Of a DNA stretch of 64,000 nucleotides, positions 26,592 to 35,299 are shown in pieces. The translations under genes were made by a program, and so were the position numbers. The stretch comes from Paracoccaceae bacterium (GTDB lineage: Bacteria > Pseudomonadota > Alphaproteobacteria > Rhodobacterales > Rhodobacteraceae): contig JAJEHS010000003.1 of the NCBI GenBank assembly GCA_022823605.1, positions 62,001-126,000 of the forward strand, read 5' to 3'. The notes beneath the pieces were generated by a model. The model had not been told where the DNA came from. It saw only the letters and a list, made by a program, of their open reading frames with translations, and ran no database searches. Numbering within the stretch: the first letter of the stretch is position 1; each line of letters opens with the position of its first letter.

Positions 26592-26931
26592 TTGTAAAAA
26601 TCCCTACTCCAGTTAATGAATATGGCCTGTATAATTCAGACCGCATTTAATCAATGCGATGTGTCGACCTGATAACAAATTACATTGTTTTGTAACTACT
26701 ATCAAATCATTTTGAAATCCAACATCCTGTCAATTATAAGCCAAATATTGTCCAAAAGTTGATAAATTGCTTCAACCAAGGAAACCAAGTGGCATCAAAA
26801 TCACTTGCCATAGGAAGAAAATGGAAGTTGCTCTTTTTTTTGCTGTTTAGACGTAAAATGTAGAATAAAGTTGCATTTTACCTCCTTTTGTGATATATAT
26901 TTGGGAAGATCATTTTCACAAGGAGACCCAT
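26592..26931. promoter_or_regulatory. intergenic region upstream of the ParD/RelE-like pair
   Basis: This 340-base AT-rich gap must hold the promoters for the oxidoreductase (leftward) and the toxin-antitoxin pair (rightward). The only clear structure is the 8-bp inverted repeat at 26853-26881, listed separately. I see no gene. Confidence 0.4.
26853..26881. promoter_or_regulatory. inverted repeat, probable toxin-antitoxin operator
   Basis: GTAAAATG (26853-26860) and its exact reverse complement CATTTTAC (26874-26881) have starts 21 bases apart, two helical turns, 50 bases upstream of the antitoxin ATG. This is the expected place and geometry for an operator bound by two antitoxin dimers. Confidence 0.6.
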
Positions 26932-27150
26932 ATGCCGATGTCCGTAAAACTTTCAGACGCATTGATTAACAAGGCACGTCAATATGGTGGTGTCTACCAT
27001 CGCTCTATTCCAAAGCAAATTGAGTATTGGTCAACTATTGGGAAAATTGCCGAGGAAAATCCAGATCTACCCTACAGTTTTATCAAGGACATTCTTATTG
27101 CCCAGCAGGAAGTTGCTGATGGTCAGGTTACCCCATATGAATTTGGTTAA
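26932..27150 (+). CDS. ParD-like antitoxin
   Basis: This 72-residue protein begins MPMSVKLSDALINKARQYG and continues HRSIPKQIEYWSTIGKIAEENPDL, the pattern of the ParD-like ribbon-helix-helix antitoxin family (a beta strand, then two helices, with S-x-x-x-Q-I-E-x-W). ATG 26932 has AAGGAG close upstream; the longer frame from 26890 lacks one. The toxin gene starts five bases after its stop codon. It should bind the toxin and repress the operon at the inverted repeat upstream. Confidence 0.82.
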   Translation: MPMSVKLSDALINKARQYGGVYHRSIPKQIEYWSTIGKIAEENPDLPYSFIKDILIAQQEVADGQVTPYEFG

Positions 27151-27155
27151 TACAA

Positions 27156-27443
27156 ATGAATGTAGAACAGACCAACCTGTTTAAAAAAGCCGTCAAAACA
27201 CTACATACCAACCAAAAAACAGATCTGGACAAAGCAGTCAATACCATCATTAATGAACCAAAAATTGGACAGCTAAAAGGTGGTGAGCTTTCAGGGATTC
27301 GCGTTTATAAATTCAAGATGGTGAAACAGTTAACACTACTTGCATACACCTTTCATGAGCAAACGATAACATTAACTTTATTAGCTCTTGGAACACACGA
27401 AAATTTTTACCGCGATCTCAAGAGTCATATAAAATCCAAATAA
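27156..27443 (+). CDS. RelE/ParE-family toxin
   Basis: This 95-residue protein fits the RelE/ParE superfamily: FKKAVKTLHTNQKTDLDKAVNTII helices, then GQLKGGELSGIRVYKF and the beta strands KQLTLLAYTFHEQTITLTLLALGTHENFYRDL (in two halves). The C-terminal strand with GTHENFYRDL is typical of toxins paired with ParD-like antitoxins of this type. It follows its antitoxin after five bases. The target (ribosome-bound mRNA or gyrase) cannot be told from sequence. Confidence 0.82.
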   Translation: MNVEQTNLFKKAVKTLHTNQKTDLDKAVNTIINEPKIGQLKGGELSGIRVYKFKMVKQLTLLAYTFHEQTITLTLLALGTHENFYRDLKSHIKSK

Positions 27444-27704
27444 ATCCCCATTTTATCGGAAATTACCTTGGGAATATCTGTGGTTTGGTTGGTACTCACC
27501 ATATCCAATACCTGTTATCAGCAATGAAAAGCGATCCAGTAGTTTATTCTAGCTACGATGCGAGTATATCTCCAACAACCCAGAGAATCAATTTGCTGGT
27601 TGGGTAATGATCAAGTTAATAGCTGTAATATTTATCTTGTCATTATAAAGGTATTAAATTAGGTAAATATTGGTACATGGTTTCACCTTAGTGATAGGTA
27701 TAAT
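27444..27704. other. intergenic region upstream of mutL
   Basis: About 260 AT-rich bases between the toxin gene and mutL. I see no gene, clear palindrome or terminator. A mutL promoter is expected here. Confidence 0.3.
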
Positions 27705-29528
27705 TTGGTTCATAAAATAAAAAAACTAAGTGAGCATTCCATAAACAGGATTGCGGCTGGTGAAGTTATTGAACGACCGGCATCAGCTGTCAAGGAATTG
27801 GTGGAAAATTCTATTGACGCAGGTGCAACCCAAATTGAAGTGATATTCTCTGAGGGTGGAAAATCCCTGCTAAAGGTAGTGGATGATGGAATTGGAATTG
27901 CCCGAGAGGATCTTTTCCTTGCCATTCAAAGACACGCAACCTCAAAGATAAACGATCTAAACCTGGATGATATCAAGACACTCGGTTTTAGGGGTGAAGC
28001 CCTACCCTCTATGGGAGCTGCTGGTTCCCTTTCGATTACTTCTAGGGTAGAGGGAAGTGAATCCGCATTTAACATCAGAGTTGATGCAGGTGTTGTTTCT
28101 GATATCAAACCGGCTGCCTTGAGCAAGGGAACAATAGTTGAATTGACAAGATTGTTTCATGCAACTCCAGCAAGGTTAAAATTCCTCAGAACTGAAAGAT
28201 CTGAAGCAAGAGCCATTACCGATATGGTAAGGTCACTTGCTCTGGCAGCTCCACAAGTGGGATTTACCCTGATTGAACAATATCCGGAAGGAAGGCAAAG
28301 AAAGGTCTTTTCTCTGGAACCTCATCCTGGTGCAGAGAAACTGCCAACAAAAGAACGCCTTAATCGATTGCTAGATAAGGGCTTCGCAGAAAACTCCTTT
28401 ATGGTAAATTACCAGATTGAAGAAGCGGAAATAGTTGGATTTTGTTCCCTGCCTACCTTCACAAAAGGGATATCGAATAGCCAATTCCTGTTTGTAAATG
28501 GTCGTCCGGTAAAAGACAGGTTGTTACAAGGCGCTTTGCGAGGAGCTTATGTCGACCATCTGGCTAAAAACAAATATCCCCTTGTCGTTCTATACCTGAC
28601 ATATCCCGCTGACTTGGTTGATGTGAATGTCCACCCTACAAAGGCCGAAGTCCGGTTTCGAAATCCGGGCTTGATCCGCGCCCTGATCGTGAAGTCAATT
28701 CATGAGGGGCTTCAGAGGGAGGGGCATCGATCGGCACCAGCCATATCTTCCCAATTATTGGGAAAAGCCAGGTCTGGATTGGGCAATTACCAGCAGGGGC
28801 AAGTAACTACTGAAAACAGGACGATTTCAGTGCAAGGGGAAGCTTCCGAGAATGATGGAATGAATACCCTTGGTGAGTTTCCACCTTGGCTTGAAAATGC
28901 ACTACCTTCGATTGCAAGCTCATCGGTAGAATCGGAAAATGATTACCGGTATCCCCTAGGAGCCGCGATAGTTCAGTTCCACAAGAAATTCATAGTTTCC
29001 CAAACCCCAAATGGAATTATCGTTGTTGATCAGCATGCAGCGCATGAAAGATTGGTTTATGAAAAACTGAAGAAGCAATTTGCCGAGAAAAGGTCAGAAT
29101 CAAAAAAACTGCTTGTTCCGGAAATAATCGAATTTGCTACTTCCGAGGTTGAATTGATAACCGAAATCAAGGAAGAATTGGCTCAATTGGGTTTGGTTGT
29201 AGAGGAATTCGGACAGGGAGCAATTTGTGTCAGGGAAATTCCTTCCCTGCTTGGTAACCCGGATGTCAAATCCCTGTTGCAAGACATTCTCGAAGGACTA
29301 ATCGAGGGTAACAGTACAAATATCGTTGAGCAAAAGATAAACGAGGTTATCAGTAGAATGTCTTGTCATGGCTCCATTCGGGCTGGCAGAACGCTGACCG
29401 TACCGGAAATGAATGAATTGTTGCGAGAAATGGAAAATACACCACATTCTGGCCAGTGCAATCATGGGAGACCAACCTACATCGAAATGAAACTGGCAGA
29501 TATCGAGAGGCTATTCGGTAGAACCTGA
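27705..29528 (+). CDS. mutL: DNA mismatch repair protein MutL, endonuclease type
   Basis: This 607-residue protein has the GHKL ATPase at the N-terminus (AAGEVIERPASAVKELVENSIDAGA, VDDGIGI, GFRGEAL) and a dimerisation/nuclease C-terminus. DQHAAHERLVYE near residue 445 matches the DQHA(x)2E(x)4E metal motif of MutL proteins that nick DNA, and SCHGSIRAG and GQCNHGRPT complete that active site. The organism should therefore use MutH-independent mismatch repair. The start is a TTG at 27705, which gives the conserved KIKKLSEHSINRIAAGEV beginning; no in-frame ATG fits. It converges on the flavoenzyme gene. Confidence 0.96.
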   Translation: MVHKIKKLSEHSINRIAAGEVIERPASAVKELVENSIDAGATQIEVIFSEGGKSLLKVVDDGIGIAREDLFLAIQRHATSKINDLNLDDIKTLGFRGEALPSMGAAGSLSITSRVEGSESAFNIRVDAGVVSDIKPAALSKGTIVELTRLFHATPARLKFLRTERSEARAITDMVRSLALAAPQVGFTLIEQYPEGRQRKVFSLEPHPGAEKLPTKERLNRLLDKGFAENSFMVNYQIEEAEIVGFCSLPTFTKGISNSQFLFVNGRPVKDRLLQGALRGAYVDHLAKNKYPLVVLYLTYPADLVDVNVHPTKAEVRFRNPGLIRALIVKSIHEGLQREGHRSAPAISSQLLGKARSGLGNYQQGQVTTENRTISVQGEASENDGMNTLGEFPPWLENALPSIASSSVESENDYRYPLGAAIVQFHKKFIVSQTPNGIIVVDQHAAHERLVYEKLKKQFAEKRSESKKLLVPEIIEFATSEVELITEIKEELAQLGLVVEEFGQGAICVREIPSLLGNPDVKSLLQDILEGLIEGNSTNIVEQKINEVISRMSCHGSIRAGRTLTVPEMNELLREMENTPHSGQCNHGRPTYIEMKLADIERLFGRT

Positions 29529-29552
29529 AGGTAGATCAAACCCTGTGGGAAT

Positions 29553-31982
29553 CTATCGAAGGGTACTTTGTTTTCTCAATACATTATCTGGATCAAATGG
29601 CGGTTTGGATAATAACTTGGCCCTTGCCCTTTGATCATGAAGGTCGATTTCAAATGAGACATTAGCCACCTCATTTTCTGCCAGCCTTACAAAGCCCATT
29701 GCAAGGTTTGTATCCGTTCTGTATCCGAAATCACCTGAAGTTACCGTACCAACAACTTTACCATTACCATAGATTGTTGAGCTTGGGTGTGCAGAAGCCT
29801 TCTGGCTGTCAACATTCAACAAGATAGAACTGTTTCCTGTTCCTTCTCGGGTTCTTTGTAACAGAGCATCCCTACCTAGAAAATTCTCCTTGTTTCGGAC
29901 AAACATGCCCAAACCTGATTCATAAGGATCGAATTCGGTCAAAAGATCAGCTTTCCAATGTTTATAACCTTTCTCCAATCTCATGCTTTCGATTGCCAGG
30001 CTTCCAAAAGGTCTTATTTGAAGAGATTCCCCTGCCTTCATAATGTAATGCCAAGTATCGAGAAGTTTTTCACTTGGTACATGAAGTTCAAATGCCAGTT
30101 CACCAGAATAACTCAGGTTAAAGAGGTAAATCCCAACACCGTCAACAGTCACTTCCCTAACATGTCCCCATTGCAAGGGTGATACAAAAACCTCGGGATT
30201 TAAGATGTTTCTTACCAATTCAGGAGCCTTGGGACCTGCCAGCAGTATAATTTGATATTCCTCGGTCAGGGAAGTCAGTTGTATTGAACCATCATTGGGG
30301 AGATGGGCTGATAGCCAATCCCAATCATGTACCTCGGAAGCCGCAGCCGAACCATACCAAAATCGATCGCCCAAGTTTACCAGTGTGGCTTCAGACTTGA
30401 CCATACCATGATGGTTCAAGAAATAGCATAACCCGATTCGCCCATGCTCTTCTGGTATTTTCGAACAGGAAAGTCGGTCCAGCCATTGATGAACACCCAC
30501 TCCAGTGATTTCAATTCGGTTGAAACCGTTAACTTCGGCGATGCCAATATTTTTGTTCAGATGAAGAACCTCATCCCTGACCAGGTTATTCAAGTCAGTT
30601 TTTGCAAAGGAAGGAGTTATTTCGAAATCTGAATTGGAAGCATAGACCATACTCCGCTCCCAACCATTGAGTGGTGCTAAAACTGCTCCAAGACTATCCA
30701 AATGTTCGGTCAGCTGTGTTATCCGCCGTTTTCTGCCTGCTGGCCGGTATTCATGAGGCATGTGAAAACGAAACTCATTTTGGTAATCTTCAATGGCTTT
30801 TTTGGTTGTGAATTCAATATCTGCATGAGGATCGAATCTCCTTGGGTCCAAGGACCAGGTATCATAACAGGCTTCACCATGCACGATTTGCTGTGCCAGC
30901 AACCAGCCATGACCACCGCCTTCACCCAATCCCGCTCTAAGTCCAACTATGCAAAAGGCATTTCTTCGACCCGGCACAGGCCCTACAAGGGGAAGTCCGT
31001 CAGCTGAATAGGTAATGGGACCATTGACGATCGTGTGTATACCGGCATTTTCCAGAACGGGTAATCGCCCGACCGCATTTTCGAAGACATCGGTAATTCG
31101 ATCAAGATCATCGGGGCACAAATCATTGGTAAAGGCCGGGTCAATGCCGTCAAGTCCCCAGGGTTTGCATTCCTGTTCATAAAAGCCAACCAAAAGCCCC
31201 TGTTTTTCCTGTCTGCAATAGAAATCATCAGTTGGACAACGAAGAAGGGGAATTCTCTTGCCAGCTGTTTCAATTTCGGAAATGGATTCGGTAACCAGAT
31301 ATTGGTGTTCCATGGATATAACGGGATGATGAACCCCCATCAGGGAAGCAACTTCATTAACCCGGTACCCACTCGCATTGACAATCGTCTGGCAATGAAT
31401 TGTACCGTTGTTGGTTTCAACCAGCCAGGAATCATCCTTTTTCTGAACCAGGCCTGTCACTTCGGTCTTTTGATAAATTTGAGCGCCATTCTTTCTGGCT
31501 CTGTAAGCCAATGCCTGACACAATTGAGCCGGGTCGATATGACCATCATGCGGGTCCCACAATCCCCCAACTAGCCCTTCGGTGGCAATGAGTGGGTTTC
31601 GCTTTTTGCATTCATCAGGGTCAATAACTTCAAGATCGATTTCCATCCCTTTTGCCAGTGAAACAAAGTGATGATAGCCGTCCAGATGATCCTGCTTGCT
31701 TGCCAGACGTATACCGCCATCTGCATAATTATAGCTAACAGGATATGATGGATCATCAGCCAATTCCCTGTAGAGCTTTATGGAATGCGATTTCAAACCG
31801 AGCATGGTTTGGTTGGTGCCAAAACTGGTCACTTGTGCTGCTGAATGCCAAGTGGTTCCAGAAGTCAGGGTATCCCTTTCAAGAAGGACAATATCGTGAC
31901 AACCTTCTAAACCCAAATGGTAGAGGGTTGAACAACCTGCAATGCCTCCACCAATTACGACAATATTTGCTTGGCTATGCAA
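29553..31982 (-). CDS. dimethylglycine/sarcosine dehydrogenase-like FAD and GcvT-domain protein
   Basis: This 809-residue protein has an N-terminal DAO-type FAD domain (VVIGGGIAGCSTLYHLG) with GTTWHSAAQ, in which H46 corresponds to the histidine that carries covalent FAD in dimethylglycine and sarcosine dehydrogenases. A C-terminal GcvT aminomethyltransferase-like half (RFWYGSAAASEVHDWDWL, LSYSGELAFELHVP, ESMRLEKGYKHWKADL, VGTVTSGDFGYRTDTNLAMGFV) would pass the released one-carbon unit to tetrahydrofolate. The likely reaction is oxidative N-demethylation of dimethylglycine, sarcosine or a related methylamine. The exact substrate is uncertain. It is divergent from the sugar ABC operon. Confidence 0.9.
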   Translation of the reverse strand: MHSQANIVVIGGGIAGCSTLYHLGLEGCHDIVLLERDTLTSGTTWHSAAQVTSFGTNQTMLGLKSHSIKLYRELADDPSYPVSYNYADGGIRLASKQDHLDGYHHFVSLAKGMEIDLEVIDPDECKKRNPLIATEGLVGGLWDPHDGHIDPAQLCQALAYRARKNGAQIYQKTEVTGLVQKKDDSWLVETNNGTIHCQTIVNASGYRVNEVASLMGVHHPVISMEHQYLVTESISEIETAGKRIPLLRCPTDDFYCRQEKQGLLVGFYEQECKPWGLDGIDPAFTNDLCPDDLDRITDVFENAVGRLPVLENAGIHTIVNGPITYSADGLPLVGPVPGRRNAFCIVGLRAGLGEGGGHGWLLAQQIVHGEACYDTWSLDPRRFDPHADIEFTTKKAIEDYQNEFRFHMPHEYRPAGRKRRITQLTEHLDSLGAVLAPLNGWERSMVYASNSDFEITPSFAKTDLNNLVRDEVLHLNKNIGIAEVNGFNRIEITGVGVHQWLDRLSCSKIPEEHGRIGLCYFLNHHGMVKSEATLVNLGDRFWYGSAAASEVHDWDWLSAHLPNDGSIQLTSLTEEYQIILLAGPKAPELVRNILNPEVFVSPLQWGHVREVTVDGVGIYLFNLSYSGELAFELHVPSEKLLDTWHYIMKAGESLQIRPFGSLAIESMRLEKGYKHWKADLLTEFDPYESGLGMFVRNKENFLGRDALLQRTREGTGNSSILLNVDSQKASAHPSSTIYGNGKVVGTVTSGDFGYRTDTNLAMGFVRLAENEVANVSFEIDLHDQRARAKLLSKPPFDPDNVLRKQSTLR

Positions 31983-32171
31983 ATTACCTCACTCAATCTG
32001 AAAATCGAATTTTGAAAATTTTATTGAAAAATCAATATAGATTTTTGAAATGAATGTGCATTAATTGGTTGAGGCACATTTCCAATCATTACCCTCACAA
32101 TCATTGACATTGGTAGCGTTATTAGTAATTAAATTTTGAACCGATGGAATAAGCCAAGGAAGACACTGGGT

Positions 32172-32975
32172 TTGCAAACGCAACGCTTAAAGGTAGATAC
32201 ACCCTTGCTAGAAGCAAGGAATGTATCAAAATATTTTGGAGCGGTAACGGCTCTAAGGGATGTTGATTTACAACTTTGGCCCGGTGAGGTATTGGGTGTG
32301 GTCGGGGATAATGGTGCGGGCAAATCAACACTTATGAAAGTCCTTTCTGGATTGTATCCACCAAGCAAGGGAAGTTTGCACTTCGACGGCAATGAGGTAC
32401 AGTTTCACAGTCCAAGAGATGCTCGCGATCTCGGTATAGAGATGGTCTATCAGGATCTTGCCCTAGCCGGCAACATGAACATTGCAGAAAATATTTATTT
32501 GGGTCGTGAACCCAAACGCAAGGTCCTGGGAGGATTGATATCACTGTTTGATCACAAGAAGGGTTTGCAAATGGCCAAAGACCACCTTGATAACCTGAAA
32601 ATACAAGTCAAGAGTGTGGAGCAAAAGGTTGAAGAACTGTCGGGAGGACAACGTCAGGCAGTTGCAATCGCACGTTCAATTGCATTTCAGGCACGGGTGG
32701 TCATAATGGATGAGCCTACAGCAGCTTTAGCCATCAAGGAGGTAGGTAAGGTTCTAGACATGATCGTGGGGCTTAAGGATCGGGGTATTTCGGTTGTAAT
32801 CATTAGCCACCGGATGGATGATATATTCTATGTTTGTGACCGAGTCATGGCCCTTTATCATGGAGCAAACTTCAGTGAGTCCCATCTCAAGGATACCAGT
32901 CGCAGTGAAGTCATCGGATGGATAATGGGTACCAAGGAAAATGTTAGGGAGTTGGCTCATGACAGAGTCAAGTAA
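32172..32975 (+). CDS. sugar ABC transporter ATP-binding protein, single-domain (FrcA-like)
   Basis: This 267-residue ATPase has a Walker A (GDNGAGKST), Q-loop (YQDLALAGNMN), signature LSGGQRQAVAIARSI, Walker B (VVIMDEPTAALA) and switch histidine (IISHR). It has one nucleotide-binding domain, unlike RbsA with two, resembling FrcA of the fructose importer FrcABC. There is no usable ATG. I favour TTG 32172, with AAGGAAG about nine bases upstream, over TTG 32136 with none. Order ATPase - permease - binding protein; the permease start overlaps its end by 17 bases. Confidence 0.93.
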   Translation: MQTQRLKVDTPLLEARNVSKYFGAVTALRDVDLQLWPGEVLGVVGDNGAGKSTLMKVLSGLYPPSKGSLHFDGNEVQFHSPRDARDLGIEMVYQDLALAGNMNIAENIYLGREPKRKVLGGLISLFDHKKGLQMAKDHLDNLKIQVKSVEQKVEELSGGQRQAVAIARSIAFQARVVIMDEPTAALAIKEVGKVLDMIVGLKDRGISVVIISHRMDDIFYVCDRVMALYHGANFSESHLKDTSRSEVIGWIMGTKENVRELAHDRVK

Positions 32976-33981
32976 TCACGAAATGAACAACGAGGTACCT
33001 TGGCATGTCCGCATGATTCCGTTTTTTGATCGTTACGGAATACTCATAGTTATCGTTGTTATGTGTCTGGTACTTTGGGCGATGCAACCTGAAGTATTCC
33101 TATCCTGGCGAAACATATCCAATATTTTCAAGCAAACGGCTGCCAATGGAATGCTCTCCATCGGGATGTTTCTGGTCATACTCACTGCCGGTATAGATCT
33201 ATCGGTTGGCTCGGTTTTGGCACTAGGAATGATGACCCTGGCAGTCTCAAACGCCTCCGGGGTTCCTTGGCCAATTGTCCTGTGTCTTTCACCTGTGATG
33301 GGGATGCTGGCCGGTTTCGTGAATGGTGTTGGCATAACCAAACTTAGAATGCCACACCCCTTCATTATGACTTTGGGCATGTTGTTCATGGCCAGAGGAT
33401 TGGCCAATCTGATATCGGGTGGCGTACCATATTCCGGACTTCCCGACCCTGTCAGGTTTCTGGGATCTGCCCAAATTTATCTTGGTGAATTTGACGGAAC
33501 CAGATATAACCTCCCAATTGTCTTTCTCTTCACCATATTCGTTTATTTGGTATTTTGGATTCTGCTTGAACATACTGTATTCGGGCGGCGTGTATATGCC
33601 ATTGGGGGAAATCCTGAAGCAGCCCGGGTGAGTGGCATTAATGTTGATCGAACCCTGATAATCGTCTACACGATTTGCGGCTTTATGGCCGGCGTTGCTG
33701 GGCTGATTATGGCTGGCCGAACCAATTCGGGTTTTCCAAATGCCGGTCAAGGGATGGAACTCGAAGCAATAGCCGCAGTCATCATCGGAGGGGCAAGTTT
33801 TTTTGGTGGTCGTGGCCAGGTATTGGGAATCTTTGGCGGTGTACTTATCATGGGACTAATCAGAAACGGGTTAAACCTCAATGATGTAAGTACCTTTTGG
33901 CAACAGATACTTATCGGAGGCATCATTGTCCTTGCCGTGTTCATTGATGTTCTTCGCAGAGATTGGGGAACAAGAAGTTAA
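32959..33981 (+). CDS. sugar ABC transporter permease (RbsC/FrcC family)
   Basis: This 340-residue membrane protein has about nine membrane segments and the RbsC marks ILTAGIDLSVGSVLAL, PHPFIMTLGMLFMARGLANL, VYAIGGNPEAARVSGINV and AVIIGGASFFGGRGQVLG. ATG 32959 lies inside the end of the ATPase gene and has AGGGAG seven bases upstream; an earlier in-frame ATG at 32941 lacks one. It forms the channel for the binding protein encoded next. The family transports monosaccharides and polyols. Confidence 0.94.
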   Translation: MTESSNHEMNNEVPWHVRMIPFFDRYGILIVIVVMCLVLWAMQPEVFLSWRNISNIFKQTAANGMLSIGMFLVILTAGIDLSVGSVLALGMMTLAVSNASGVPWPIVLCLSPVMGMLAGFVNGVGITKLRMPHPFIMTLGMLFMARGLANLISGGVPYSGLPDPVRFLGSAQIYLGEFDGTRYNLPIVFLFTIFVYLVFWILLEHTVFGRRVYAIGGNPEAARVSGINVDRTLIIVYTICGFMAGVAGLIMAGRTNSGFPNAGQGMELEAIAAVIIGGASFFGGRGQVLGIFGGVLIMGLIRNGLNLNDVSTFWQQILIGGIIVLAVFIDVLRRDWGTRS

Positions 33982-34066
33982 AATATCCAAATAGTTTCAA
34001 ATCTAGCCGGAATTGTGTTAACAATTGCTAATCAAAATACGATTTGTTTTTATAAGGGAGATTTTT

Positions 34067-34981
34067 ATGAAGCGAATTATTGGTTTAATTGCAGTCATTG
34101 CAACTGGCTTGTTGATGACTGTATCGAGTGTATCAGCTCAGAAAATCGTGGTCAGCATGAAAGGCCCCGGTGCTGGTAATCCATTCTGGGCTGCGGTTCA
34201 AAGGGGAGCCGAGGAAAAGGCTGCGGAACTGGGTGTAGAAGTCGTTGTTTTGGCACCTCCCACCGAATCAGATGTACCTGCTCAAATTGCCCAGATTGAG
34301 GATCAATTGGTTAAGGGTGCTGCCGGTATCGTACTGGCCCCGACTGATCCAAATGCATTGGCTCCAGTAGTGGATGAAGCCATAGCTGACGGTGTTCCTG
34401 TTGTCTTTGTTGACACCAAGGGCGCCAATGAAGGTGTGACCTATATCGGAACGGATAATGAAACTGGAGCATCTCTTGCAGCAACCCATATCTGTGAAAA
34501 TGTTTCAGCAGGATCTGACGTAGCGATTCTCCAGGGTATCATTACCCAATCTACTGGTAAGGCCCGAGCCGATGGATCCAACGCGGGATTAACCGCCTGT
34601 GGACTTAATATTGTTGCAGAACAGACGGCTGAATGGGATCGTGCTAAAGGTTTGGCTGTAATGGAAAATATCCTGACCGGCAATCCCAATTTGAAAGCTG
34701 TCTTTGCCAGCAACGACAATATGGCCTTGGGTGCCATGGAAGCAATCAAGAATGCAGGTATGCTTGGAGACATCTTTGTTGTCGGCTTTGATGCCAACCC
34801 TGATGCTGCAGAAAGTGTATTGGCCGGGGAAATGGCTGCCACGGTTGCACAAAACCCTTACAATATGGGGGCAATTGGGGTTGAAAGCGTAGTGAGCTTG
34901 ATCAATGGTGGATCACTTGATCCAGTTATTGATACGGGAACAGTTTTGGTTACCGCAGAAAACGCTGCCGACTACCAATAA
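34067..34981 (+). CDS. sugar ABC transporter substrate-binding protein (RbsB/FrcB-like)
   Basis: This 304-residue periplasmic protein has a signal peptide ending at SSVSA-QKI and the Peripla_BP_4 fold: VVSMKGPGAGNPFWAAVQRGAEEKA (two pieces), IVLAPTDPNALAPVVDEAIADGVPVVFVD, THICENVSAGSDVAILQG, and AVFASNDNMALGAMEAIK. These match ribose/fructose-type binding proteins. ATG 34067 follows AAGGGAG. It ends the operon and is followed by a strong hairpin. The imported compound may feed the nearby kinase and enolase-like enzymes, but that is only inferred from proximity. Confidence 0.92.
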   Translation: MKRIIGLIAVIATGLLMTVSSVSAQKIVVSMKGPGAGNPFWAAVQRGAEEKAAELGVEVVVLAPPTESDVPAQIAQIEDQLVKGAAGIVLAPTDPNALAPVVDEAIADGVPVVFVDTKGANEGVTYIGTDNETGASLAATHICENVSAGSDVAILQGIITQSTGKARADGSNAGLTACGLNIVAEQTAEWDRAKGLAVMENILTGNPNLKAVFASNDNMALGAMEAIKNAGMLGDIFVVGFDANPDAAESVLAGEMAATVAQNPYNMGAIGVESVVSLINGGSLDPVIDTGTVLVTAENAADYQ

Positions 34982-35299
34982 ACTAGTATTAACCTATACC
35001 TTGGCCCTATCAGGGCCAAGGTTCATATTGAATTGACATGTTTTGTAGAAAAGTATGTCAAAACTAGAACCAAAAGTCTGCCTGATATTTAAAGGGTGAC
35101 ATATATTGCGTTTCTGTAGTCATTTGAACAGAATTATCCTCACGCCACGAACTAAAATCGTATATTGTGGGTTAGGGCACACTAAAAAATATATTTTTAT
35201 TTGGATAATTTGATTATTTGAATCTATAACCCCGCATTGTCAAAATAAATAATTGCGAGTAATTCCTTTTATTGGAAGAATCAATTTTAGGAGGATTGG
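34982..35299. other. intergenic region between sugar ABC operon and the MttB-like gene
   Basis: This 318-base gap contains the hairpin at 34998-35022 and then AT-rich sequence. A promoter for the methyltransferase gene is expected. I see no gene and no recognisable cobalamin or other riboswitch. Confidence 0.35.
34998..35022 (+). terminator. strong hairpin after the sugar ABC operon
   Basis: ACCTTGGCCC (34998-35007) pairs perfectly with GGGCCAAGGT (35013-35022) around a short loop, 16 bases after the binding-protein stop codon. There is no T-run behind it, so it is either a weak terminator or an mRNA 3'-end stabiliser. Confidence 0.55.
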
